A DNA stretch of 64,000 nt, taken from NCBI GenBank assembly GCA_024637145.1, contig JAGXFQ010000014.1, positions 1-64,000 of the forward strand, read 5' to 3'. The first letter of the stretch is position 1. The number at the start of each line of letters is the position of its first letter. Shown in pieces: positions 8,021-15,534 of the stretch. Under the pieces are notes generated by a model. It saw nothing but the letters and a program-made list of their open reading frames with translations. It was not told where the DNA came from and did not search any database. The stretch is from Desulfobulbaceae bacterium. Its GTDB lineage: Bacteria; Desulfobacterota; Desulfobulbia; Desulfobulbales; SURF-16. The position numbers and the translations under genes are program-made.

Positions 8021-8338
8021 AACATTTGCCATTTGCGCCAAAGAGGGCTTTTCAAAGTGTCGTTGTTCGCCACTGGATACTCTCCGTACTATCCAGATTC
8101 CCAGCCACGTCAGAGAGCATCTTTTCCGCAAACTCCGGCTCTTCACACCCTCCCCTGGAACGTGCTTATTGGCCCTGAATCCGGCCCCATCCTCATTCAG
8201 GAATTGTTGCCCGGGGCCAGCAGATCACAATTTTCTTCCTTTTTATCATTATTTTTTTTATAAAAAAGAGTATAGTCACCTTTGAAATCAAATCTGTTTT
8301 TAAACAGGGGCGGAAAACCACAGGTCTCACGTCTAGAT
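8021..8338. other. Intergenic region, no supported gene
   Basis: Open frames of 68-76 codons occur on both strands, but none has a ribosome binding site or recognisable domain. The right part, rich in T then A, is likely promoter and 5' leader for the helicase downstream. Confidence 0.4.
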
Positions 8339-8382
8339 AACCGAGTTACCAAGTAACTGTACATGGTGACCCGGTTTTTTTT
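8339..8382 (+). promoter_or_regulatory. Candidate attenuator in the helicase leader
   Basis: AACCGAGTTACC (8339-8350) pairs with GGTGACCCGGTT (8365-8376) with one mismatch and one G-U pair, and is followed by eight T residues: a good intrinsic terminator 50 bases before the helicase ATG. The left arm can instead form AGTTAC-CAA-GTAACT, a perfect six-pair hairpin, which would prevent the terminator. Mutually exclusive stems like these are the hallmark of transcription attenuation. The signal sensed is unknown. Confidence 0.55.
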
Positions 8383-8431
8383 GTTGTTACACAGACCGGT
8401 CACGTTAATTTTTAGACAAGTTGTAAGGTTT

Positions 8432-9934
8432 ATGAGAAATAAAGAAGTTTGTCCACGTCCTGCACCAGATGCACGTCAGCCCATCACCTTGGATTCAGGT
8501 TCCATCTTTGGTCTGCCTGTCCCTAAAGCAAGCAAAGCTGCTGCCCGGCCTGCACCTGCTTCCCGCCCTGCGCCCTCTGCCAGGAAAACAACCCCGCAAC
8601 CTCTTAAAAAGGCTGCAGCTCCGGCTTCACCTCCACAGCGTCAACCCCTGGAAAACGGTGACTGGAACCTCTCCGACTTTGAGGTTGCCGAGGAGAAAGG
8701 ACGCAAACGTTTTCATGATTTTGACCTGCCCCTTGAGGTGATGCATGCCATCAGTGATCTTTCTTTTCATTACTGCACACCTATTCAGGCCGCCATCCTT
8801 GGCCATACCCTGGGCGGCAAGGATGCCACTGGCAAGGCCCAGACCGGCACAGGTAAATCAGCGGCCTTTCTTGTCTCCATCCTGACCACCCTTCTGAGCA
8901 AAAAAGCAGCCGGACCCGGTAAAATGGCCAGCCCCCGCAGCCTCATCATCGCCCCCACCCGGGAGCTTGTCATGCAGATTGCCGAGGATGCTGAAAAGCT
9001 TGCCGCCTACAGCGATCTGCATATCGTCCCTATTTACGGCGGCATGGATTACCAGAAACAGCTTGATGATGTCCAGGGCCGGCAAGTAGATATTGTGGTG
9101 GCCACCCCGGGACGACTTCTTGATTTTCACCGCAAACGCCATATCCACCTGGGTGATGTGGAGATTTTCGTCATTGATGAGGCGGATCGCATGCTTGATA
9201 TGGGTTTTATCCCGGATGTCAAACAGATTGTCTACAACATGCCCTCTAAAGATAAGAGACAGACCCTCTTTTTCAGCGCCACCATTACCCCGGCCGTGAA
9301 TCATCTGGCCGAGCAGTGGACCAAGGAGCCGGCCGTAGTTGAGATCAAGGCAGACCACGCCACGGTTGACACCATTGACCAGCTTGTCTACCTGGTCACC
9401 AGCGATCAAAAACCCACCCTCCTCTACAATCTTATTACTGCCAAAGATCTGCACAAGGTGATTGTTTTTTGCAACCGCAAGTCAGAAACCAGACAGCTTC
9501 ATGAATTGTTACGGCGCTATAAGATCTCGTGCGGCATGCTCTCCGGTGACGTTGACCAGAAAAAAAGAGTCACCACCCTCAATGATTTCAAAGAGGGTAA
9601 AATCCGCGTTCTGGTGGCCACTGATGTTGCCGGCCGCGGCATCCATATTGACGGCATCAGCCATGTGGTGAATTTCAATTTGCCCTATGATCCGGAAGAC
9701 TATGTGCACCGCATCGGCAGAACGGGCCGGGCCGGTGCCGAAGGGACTTCCGTCAGCTTTGCCTGTGAAGAGGACTCCTTCTACCTGCCTGACATCGAGG
9801 CATTTATCAATCGTAAGCTGGAATGCCTCTATCCGGCAGATGAACTGCTGGCAGCGCCGCCGGTACTGCCACCTCTGCCGCCCCGCCCCAGACGACCAAG
9901 CCCGGCCAGGAGCAGAAAGCCTCACCGCAGATAG
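8432..9934 (+). CDS. DEAD-box ATP-dependent RNA helicase
   Basis: A 500-residue RNA helicase. An N-terminal Pro/Ala-rich disordered segment (about 1-85) precedes the core with Q-motif region, Walker A AQTGTGKS, PTRELVMQ, DEAD box (VIDEADRMLDMGF), SAT (FFSATI), and the helicase C-terminal motifs ATDVAGRGIHI and HRIGRTGRAG. A basic Pro/Arg tail ends the protein. The closest known types are RhlB/RhlE-like cold-induced helicases. I start at the ATG at 8432, with AAGG just upstream. The in-frame ATG at 8363 lies inside the terminator hairpin and would add a low-complexity leader. A cspA-like gene follows, consistent with a cold-response unit. Confidence 0.95.
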   Translation: MRNKEVCPRPAPDARQPITLDSGSIFGLPVPKASKAAARPAPASRPAPSARKTTPQPLKKAAAPASPPQRQPLENGDWNLSDFEVAEEKGRKRFHDFDLPLEVMHAISDLSFHYCTPIQAAILGHTLGGKDATGKAQTGTGKSAAFLVSILTTLLSKKAAGPGKMASPRSLIIAPTRELVMQIAEDAEKLAAYSDLHIVPIYGGMDYQKQLDDVQGRQVDIVVATPGRLLDFHRKRHIHLGDVEIFVIDEADRMLDMGFIPDVKQIVYNMPSKDKRQTLFFSATITPAVNHLAEQWTKEPAVVEIKADHATVDTIDQLVYLVTSDQKPTLLYNLITAKDLHKVIVFCNRKSETRQLHELLRRYKISCGMLSGDVDQKKRVTTLNDFKEGKIRVLVATDVAGRGIHIDGISHVVNFNLPYDPEDYVHRIGRTGRAGAEGTSVSFACEEDSFYLPDIEAFINRKLECLYPADELLAAPPVLPPLPPRPRRPSPARSRKPHRR

Positions 9935-10021
9935 CAGAACGTTGTGCCATTATTGCCTTGCAGGGGCTGTAGTTTCCCCAGATGACCTTTATCTTATCCA
10001 TCTATTCTTAAGGAGGAAGAC

Positions 10022-10231
10022 ATGGAAAATCGTCAGAGTGGTACGGTGAAATGATTTAACGACAGAAAGGGTTTCGGCTTTATCATCCCAGAACAGGGCA
10101 AGGATGTCTTTGTCCATTTCCGGGCAATCCGCGGCCAAGGGCATCGCTCTCTTATCGAGGGGCAAATGGTGGAATTTAATGTGGTGGAAAGCCCGAAAGG
10201 GATGCAGGCCGAGGATGTTGCCGTTATTTAG
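10022..10231 (+). pseudogene. CspA-family cold-shock gene with in-frame UGA
   Basis: Seventy codons read as a complete cold-shock domain (start SGTVK, then [10 protein letters not shown], then DVFVHFRAI, then [11 protein letters not shown]), except that codon 11 (10052-10054) is TGA where the family has an almost invariant Trp (TVKWFN). All other codons are intact, and a perfect AAGGAGG stands nine bases before the ATG, so the change is recent. It may be a nonsense mutation, a sequencing error or a readthrough case. Selenocysteine is unlikely because Trp, not Cys, is the ancestral residue and no clear SECIS hairpin follows. Too short for default gene finders because of the stop. Confidence 0.8.
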
Positions 10232-10283
10232 CACGTTTTCACGCCTCATCCCCTGACAGGGTGAGCCGCATGATCAGCTTGAG

Positions 10284-10316
10284 TGGGCACTGTTTCTCCA
10301 AAAGAGACAGTGCCCA
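10284..10316 (+). terminator. Hairpin, probable terminator after cspA-like gene
   Basis: TGGGCACTG (10284-10292) pairs perfectly with CAGTGCCCA (10308-10316), and inner TCTC/GAGA pairs extend the stem. The following bases (ttcttgtttc) are T-rich but not a continuous run. Confidence 0.45.
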
Positions 10317-10343
10317 TTCTTGTTTCAAGGGCTATATAAAGGC

Positions 10344-10955
10344 ATGACTCTTTTTGCCATCAGAAACCTGCACATTTTAACAATGGCGCCCCTGGATCTG
10401 GATCTGGCGGCCGGAGAATGCCTTGCTGTTACCGGTGATTCCGGATCTGGTAAGTCACTCTTTCTCAGGGCCCTTGCTGATCTTGACGCCAATCCCGGCG
10501 AACTCTTTCTGCGTGGCCAACCCTCCACTTCCTATCCGCCCTGGGAGTGGCGACGCCAGGTCAGCCTCCTGCCTGCTGAAAGCAGCTGGTGGCTGGCCAG
10601 GGTGGGCGATCATTTCCCCGGCCCGGAAGTCGACCTGCACCAGCGCCTGGCCGAGGTGGGCCTGCCTGCCGATATCCTGAAGACTCCGCCCCATGGCCTC
10701 TCCAGTGGTGAACGGCAGCGTTTATCTTTATTACGCGTGCTGCTCAATACACCAACGGTCCTCCTCCTGGACGAACCCACGGCAAATCTTGATGAAAAGA
10801 ACATCGCTCTGGTGGAAAGGATATTAAAGAGATACCAGCAGCTCCATGAGAGCGCCCTTATCTGGGTCACCCATGATCTGGCCCAGGCCAGACGGGTGGC
10901 CACCAGACATCTGCGCCTGCGGCCGGATGCGGGGCATGAACTAAAAGAGCTTTGA
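10344..10955 (+). CDS. ABC transporter ATPase, FetA-like
   Basis: A 203-residue nucleotide-binding subunit: Walker A GDSGSGKS, signature LSSGERQR, Walker B VLLLDEPTANLDE and switch histidine in WVTHDL. It is shorter than typical ABC ATPases and, followed ten bases later by a UPF0014 permease, matches the FetA-FetB (YbbL-YbbM) iron exporter arrangement. The ATG at 10344 follows AAAGG. An upstream TTG at 10320 is less likely. Confidence 0.88.
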   Translation: MTLFAIRNLHILTMAPLDLDLAAGECLAVTGDSGSGKSLFLRALADLDANPGELFLRGQPSTSYPPWEWRRQVSLLPAESSWWLARVGDHFPGPEVDLHQRLAEVGLPADILKTPPHGLSSGERQRLSLLRVLLNTPTVLLLDEPTANLDEKNIALVERILKRYQQLHESALIWVTHDLAQARRVATRHLRLRPDAGHELKEL

Positions 10956-10965
10956 GGAATATGTA

Positions 10966-11757
10966 ATGGATATGGTCCTTCTTTCCCCGGTGGATCTCGG
11001 CCTGGCCGCCACCCTGATTCTTCTGCTGGGCGTAGTGAGCCTCAAACTGCGCCTGCACCAGGCACGCCAGCTCTTCATCGCCGCCCTGCGCTGCACACTC
11101 CAGCTTCTGCTGATGGGCTACATCCTGAAGCTGCTCTTTGCCGCCTCTTCCCCCGGGGCCATCCTCATCATGGCCCTGGTGATGCTGCTCAGCGCCGGCC
11201 AGGCAGTGACAAGCAGGATGCACCGGCCCTTATCCGGCCGCTGGTCCTATTTCCTGGGGGTGGCTGCCATGTTTCTCTCCTCCTTCACAGTCACGCTCTT
11301 TGCCCTCTTTATTATTATTGATATCACGCCCTGGTACACCCCGCAGTACGCCATTCCCCTGTTTGGCATGATGCTCGGCAATACCATGACCGGGGTGGCG
11401 CTCAGCATGGACACCTTAACCACCACGGTCTTTCAAAACAAAAAGAGCATCGAAGGACGGCTGATGCTTGGCGAAAAATGGCGGCAGGCCATCCAGGACC
11501 AGATTACCGCCGCCATCCGCACCGGCTTGACCCCCATCATCAACTCCATGGCCACCACCGGTCTTGTTTCCCTGCCCGGTATGATGACCGGCCAGATCCT
11601 GGCCGGTTCGCCTCCCATGACCGCCGTGAGCTACCAGATCCTGATCATGTTTCTCATCGCCGCAGGTACCGGCTTCGGGGTTATTCTTGCCGTGCATGGC
11701 ACTGCCCGCCATCTCTTTGACCATCGCCATCGTCTTCGTCTTGACCGACTGACCTGA
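10966..11757 (+). CDS. UPF0014 permease, FetB-like
   Basis: A 263-residue inner-membrane protein with about seven hydrophobic segments. The conserved family stretch [14 protein letters not shown] and the helix [16 protein letters not shown] identify UPF0014/FetB. FetAB has been linked to iron export and oxidative-stress tolerance in Escherichia coli; here the substrate is inferred. It is preceded by GAGGAAT and is in an operon with the ATPase. Confidence 0.88.
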   Translation: MDMVLLSPVDLGLAATLILLLGVVSLKLRLHQARQLFIAALRCTLQLLLMGYILKLLFAASSPGAILIMALVMLLSAGQAVTSRMHRPLSGRWSYFLGVAAMFLSSFTVTLFALFIIIDITPWYTPQYAIPLFGMMLGNTMTGVALSMDTLTTTVFQNKKSIEGRLMLGEKWRQAIQDQITAAIRTGLTPIINSMATTGLVSLPGMMTGQILAGSPPMTAVSYQILIMFLIAAGTGFGVILAVHGTARHLFDHRHRLRLDRLT

Positions 11758-11900
11758 GGCAATGGCTGAAAGGAGAGGAAAAGGACAGACTCTTTTGCTT
11801 TTCTGCGGCAGATGGAGTAGATAGAAAAGTTGTTTTTTTTGGCGGCCAATACTATGGGCCGCTTTTCCCAGAGATAATTTATTACGACAAGAGGTGTTTC

Positions 11901-12431
11901 ATGTCTGATCTTATTGCAGTTTTTGACACAACCAAGGGTGAAATCCGGGTTAAACTCTTTGCCGACAAGGTGCCCATGACCGTGGCCAGTTTTGTCAATC
12001 TGGCCCAGCGCGGTTTTTACAAAGGGCTCAACTTTCACCGCGTTATTAATGATTTCATGGTTCAGGCCGGCTGCCCCTTAGGTACCGGTACAGGCGAGCC
12101 GGGCTACCGTTTCGAAGATGAGTTTGACAAGGACCTTGTCCATGACGCCCCAGGCAAATTATCCATGGCCAATGCCGGCCCCGGCACCAATGGCAGCCAG
12201 TTCTTCATCACCCATGGTCCCTGTTCCTGGCTCGACGGCAAGCATGCTGTTTTTGGCGAGGTCCTCTCCGCAGCAGATATGGATGTGGTAAATAAGATCG
12301 CCCAGGGCGATATCATCAACGACATTATCATTGAAGGAGATACCGCTCCCCTGCTCGCCTCTCAACAGGAGAAAGTGGCTCAGTGGAACAAGGCCCTTGA
12401 TGCCCAATTCCCCCATCTGCAGAAGGTCTAG
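11901..12431 (+). CDS. Cyclophilin-type peptidyl-prolyl isomerase
   Basis: A 176-residue cytoplasmic cyclophilin without a signal peptide. Active-site elements [11 protein letters not shown] and NGSQFFIT are present, along with the tryptophan motif [17 protein letters not shown]. It catalyses cis-trans isomerisation of prolyl bonds. AGAGGTG lies just before the ATG. The gene ends at the long bidirectional terminator shared with the convergent MamK-like operon. Confidence 0.95.
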   Translation: MSDLIAVFDTTKGEIRVKLFADKVPMTVASFVNLAQRGFYKGLNFHRVINDFMVQAGCPLGTGTGEPGYRFEDEFDKDLVHDAPGKLSMANAGPGTNGSQFFITHGPCSWLDGKHAVFGEVLSAADMDVVNKIAQGDIINDIIIEGDTAPLLASQQEKVAQWNKALDAQFPHLQKV

Positions 12432-12449
12432 GGCGCACCTCTTTCTTCC

Positions 12450-12506
12450 CCCCACCAACAAAAAGGCCCGGATCAGTAACTGATCCGGGCCTTTTTGTTG
12501 GTGGGG
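12450..12506. terminator. Perfect 57-bp bidirectional terminator
   Basis: A perfect inverted repeat with 28-base arms around one central base. The arm begins CCCCACCAACAAAAAGG and includes CCCGGATCAG. A and T tracts sit inside the arms, so it can terminate both the cyclophilin transcript (+) and the MamK-like operon (-). Confidence 0.85.
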
Positions 12507-12525
12507 AGTGACGCAACAGGGATTT

Positions 12526-13599
12526 TCAGGGTTCTGCCGCAAACATGACCCCTATCTGGGACCACATCTCTTCCGGTATCTCCGTGGCCAGCTTCAGGGC
12601 CCCGGTACAGCCGACAAATTCCGGATCAGCCACTGCGGTCACCTTTACCTTGCCATACTCGGCAAGATGCGCAACAATCATGTCCGCCAGACCGGTAATC
12701 CGAGAACCGCCACCCGCCAGAATGATATTTTGCAAGGTGGCTTCCTGGTCCTGGGGATCAAATTTCTGGATCAGGTTTTCTATATGCTCACAGATATCAG
12801 GGACAATACTTTCACACACGGCATTGACATCTTCCGTGACATCAAACTCAGCGGGCTTGCCCTCATGGCGCAGGGTCACCAGGGCTCTTTTTGAACCATC
12901 CACTGAGGCGAATTTTTCCTTTATGCCGCAGGCCACCGCCTCGGTCATCTGCACACCGGGATAATGTCTGGTGATGGACTGGGCCAGCCGCTCATCGATA
13001 TAGTCTCCTCCCTTTAAGAAGGTAACCTGATCGTCAGCCACGGGCACGGTGCCCTTCATGCCGCAGATATCAACGGTACCGGCGCCGATATCAATGACAA
13101 TACAGTTGGTGAGATTGTTGAGCTGATAGGCCACCATAAAGGGTTCAGAGACCACCAGGGCCTTGGACATGAATTTCTCGGCAATGGTGAGCAGCAGTTC
13201 CTTGTTCATGATGGAGGCGCGGGCCGGCACCCCGATAATGCCGCAGACCTCCACATCCTCACCTTTCTTGGCAAGTTCAACCAAATGACCGAGGAGTTCA
13301 TGGGCGGCCCGGTAATCACGGGCACTGGCCTCACGAATGACCCCATCCGCCAGGGGGTAGCAGAGATCAAGAAAATTGCGTTTGGCAATGGCTTCATCCC
13401 CAAAAAGAGGGAGCTTGCCCACCATTTTCTCACTGATGATATCCTTGGGATAACCCACCACAGAACGGGCCAGCAGCTTGGCACCGCGATCGGACATGAT
13501 GGCGGTACGGCAGGTGCCCAGATCGATACCCACGGTGATTTTCCCCTTCTTAGGTGAGGGGGCAACCTCGTACTCCTGGTCCATCTTGCTCTCTTCCAT
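12526..13599 (-). CDS. MamK-like actin ATPase (copy 1)
   Basis: A 357-residue actin-fold protein. It has phosphate-1 VGIDLGTCRTAIMSDRG, phosphate-2 VIDIGAGTVDICGMKG and adenosine loop ILAGGGSRITGL. The stretches SVVGYPKDII, GVPARAS and LVVSEPFMVAYQL match MamK, the magnetosome-aligning actin, much better than MreB or ParM. An N-terminal extension of about 20 charged residues precedes the fold. The ATG at 13599 follows GAGGAAG; a TTG start at 13620 is less likely. It is the last gene of a three-gene operon after a coiled-coil membrane protein and a second MamK-like gene. No other magnetosome gene is visible in the window. Confidence 0.85.
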   Translation of the reverse strand: MEESKMDQEYEVAPSPKKGKITVGIDLGTCRTAIMSDRGAKLLARSVVGYPKDIISEKMVGKLPLFGDEAIAKRNFLDLCYPLADGVIREASARDYRAAHELLGHLVELAKKGEDVEVCGIIGVPARASIMNKELLLTIAEKFMSKALVVSEPFMVAYQLNNLTNCIVIDIGAGTVDICGMKGTVPVADDQVTFLKGGDYIDERLAQSITRHYPGVQMTEAVACGIKEKFASVDGSKRALVTLRHEGKPAEFDVTEDVNAVCESIVPDICEHIENLIQKFDPQDQEATLQNIILAGGGSRITGLADMIVAHLAEYGKVKVTAVADPEFVGCTGALKLATEIPEEMWSQIGVMFAAEP

Positions 13600-13647
13600 A
13601 ATCACTTCCTCTGCTTCCAAAATGAAGCCGCCAACATATCCTTCATC

Positions 13648-14133
13648 TTATTCTTTCTCTTTTTTGGCCTGCCGCATGAGATCCTGGACCACACTACCCG
13701 GCAGATAATGGCTGCCCTGGACAAAAAAGAGCGCTTCTTTAATCACCTCTTTTTCCAGGGCCAAAGCCTCTTCGAGTTCCTGAACATTAACGAGACAACT
13801 ATTTTTCTCCTGTTCAAGAACGGTATGTTTTGTGCGCAGTGATGCTATATTCTCCTCAAGGCCGGCAATCATCTTGACCTGCTCTGTGAGCTTCCGGCAC
13901 TCTTTGGTCTTTTCCTGCAGTTCTTCCCAATACTGCCTGCCCTCCTCACGGATTTCAGTCATCCTGTTGCGCATGGCTTCCAGCTGCTCCGTGAAGCCAA
14001 GATGTGCTGTCTGCCGCTCACTCTCCTTCTGCTCTTCTTCCTTGGCCAGTTTCTTCTTGATGAGCATACTGGTTATCCCGGCGCCCACGGCTCCACCAAG
14101 AATGATAAATAACAGCCAGACAAAAAAATCCAT
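13648..14133 (-). CDS. Membrane-anchored coiled-coil protein between two MamK-like genes
   Basis: A 161-residue protein of unrecognised family. Residues about 3-22 (FFVWLLFIILGGAVGAGI) form one membrane helix, and the rest is a long charged coiled coil (about 30-135) rich in E, K, Q and R. The end is PGSVVQDLMRQAKKEKE. Topology suggests a cytoplasmic rod tethered to the inner membrane. Gaps of 48-50 bp to the neighbouring actin-like genes and the common strand indicate an operon. It may link filaments to the membrane, as acidic or coiled-coil partners do in magnetosome systems; this is inference. Start at the ATG 14133, eight bases after AGGA. Confidence 0.8.
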   Translation of the reverse strand: MDFFVWLLFIILGGAVGAGITSMLIKKKLAKEEEQKESERQTAHLGFTEQLEAMRNRMTEIREEGRQYWEELQEKTKECRKLTEQVKMIAGLEENIASLRTKHTVLEQEKNSCLVNVQELEEALALEKEVIKEALFFVQGSHYLPGSVVQDLMRQAKKEKE

Positions 14134-14183
14134 GTTCAAAATCCTACTTTTTCTTCAGGTTAAATAAAGCAGCCTTTTATGCC

Positions 14184-15251
14184 TCAGGATTTTTCCTGGC
14201 CGGCCGGAGGAGGAAAAGGGGCAGCGCCATGCCTGAAACCAACCTGGCCCCACACTTCGGGATCAAGGTCCTGGGCCAATTTCAGGGCCCCTTGGGCCCC
14301 CATAAAACCGACGTTGTCGATGCAGCGCACATCCACATCGCCATATTCAACCAGGTGCAGGGCCACCACCTCATCAATTCCCTGAATTAAAGAACCGCCG
14401 CCGGCCAGAAAGATATTTTCAAGGACCTCAGGCTGCACCTCAGGATCAAAGCCCTTCACCATGGTTACCAGATGCTCAAGGATATCAGGGATAATAGACT
14501 CACAGGCGCTGCGCAATTCAGGGGTGAGATCCACCTCCACCGGCATACCGTGGGCCCGCAGGGAGGTAAGCACCGGGCCGCCATAGGAACCCACCAAGGA
14601 AAACTGTTCCTTGATGAGCCGGAGCTGCGTTCTGGAAAGCTGCAATTCAGGATAGCGCTCAGCCACAAGGGCCTCAAAACGACTGTCAATATAGTTGCCG
14701 GCCCTGGTCAGAGTCACCTGATCATCAAGACGAGGGACCGTGCCTTTCATGGCACAGATATCAACGGTGTCGGCGCCGATATCCACAATAATACTGTTGC
14801 TGAACCTCTCTAGCTGATAGGCCACGCTAAAAGGCTTGGCAACGATGAGGGCAACATCAAGAAGATCGCTGGCCAGTTCGGCAATCTTCTCCTTATTGTG
14901 CACAGAGGCCCGGACCGGTAAGGCGATGGCGCCACACACCGCTCCTCCCCCCGCGGCATCACGGGCCTTGGCAATAACGTGTTTGAGCAATTCATAGGCC
15001 GTATTATAATTATAATAATTGGCCTCACAGATGAGGCCCTCTTCCAGAGGCTGATAGAGGGTGAGGGCGGAATGGTGCTGCAGCGCCTCAGCGCCGAAAA
15101 CCTGGGATTTGCCGAGCAGCTTCAGACCAATGAGATCCTTGGGATAGCCCACCACGGAAGCAGTCATTTCCCGGTAGCCTCTACTGGAAATCACCGCTGT
15201 CCGGGAACTTCCCAGATCAATGCCAAGCAACAGATTATCACACCTACTCAT
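14184..15251 (-). CDS. MamK-like actin ATPase (copy 2)
   Basis: A 355-residue actin-fold protein, first gene of the cassette. It has phosphate-1 LGIDLGSSRTAVISSRG, adenosine loop LAGGGSLIQGI and the MamK-like SVVGYPKDLIGLKLLG. In phosphate-2 the usual GAGT is GADT (DIGADTVDICAMKG), placing an Asp where a Gly contacts phosphate, so nucleotide handling may differ from copy 1. It is clearly paralogous to copy 1 but diverged, which fits a two-filament or heteropolymer system. AAGGA is six bases before the ATG. A TTGACA promoter lies about 200 bp upstream. Confidence 0.85.
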   Translation of the reverse strand: MSRCDNLLLGIDLGSSRTAVISSRGYREMTASVVGYPKDLIGLKLLGKSQVFGAEALQHHSALTLYQPLEEGLICEANYYNYNTAYELLKHVIAKARDAAGGGAVCGAIALPVRASVHNKEKIAELASDLLDVALIVAKPFSVAYQLERFSNSIIVDIGADTVDICAMKGTVPRLDDQVTLTRAGNYIDSRFEALVAERYPELQLSRTQLRLIKEQFSLVGSYGGPVLTSLRAHGMPVEVDLTPELRSACESIIPDILEHLVTMVKGFDPEVQPEVLENIFLAGGGSLIQGIDEVVALHLVEYGDVDVRCIDNVGFMGAQGALKLAQDLDPEVWGQVGFRHGAAPFPPPAGQEKS

Positions 15252-15449
15252 GCATCGTCCTTAAAGGCTTTCAACTCCGCCTTCTGTAAGATTCTTTAAA
15301 GAGTCCAGCGGGTAAAGGTATCATATTTAAAGGAGAAAGGGCTGCTCTTCTTGAGCAGAACAAGATTTTTGCGCCCAGGTGGCGGCAAGGCACCAGAAAA
15401 TTTCTCATTCCATGGCAAAGAGCTTGGCCTCCCCACCAAACTCCCATTT

Positions 15450-15479
15450 TTAGTACAATGCTACAGGAAATCTTGTCAA
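15450..15479 (-). promoter_or_regulatory. Candidate promoter of the MamK-like operon
   Basis: Minus-strand TTGACA (15479-15474), 18 bp, TACTAA (15455-15450). The predicted leader before the first ATG (15251) is about 190 bases, with no ORF of note in it. Confidence 0.45.
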
Positions 15480-15534
15480 GTCAATTTAGATAGTTACAGC
15501 CTGGCGTTCCACCTGAGATAGGGGAGAGGCGACT

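Noticed and set aside
8033-8263. A 76-codon frame before the helicase
   Set aside because: It starts at a non-ATG codon in an A/T-rich leader region and shows no domain. The region is better explained as leader DNA.
10052-10054. Selenocysteine at the UGA of the cspA-like gene
   Set aside because: The ancestral residue is Trp, not Cys. The downstream sequence gives only a weak GAAA-GGG-TTTC stem. A nonsense change or error is more likely.
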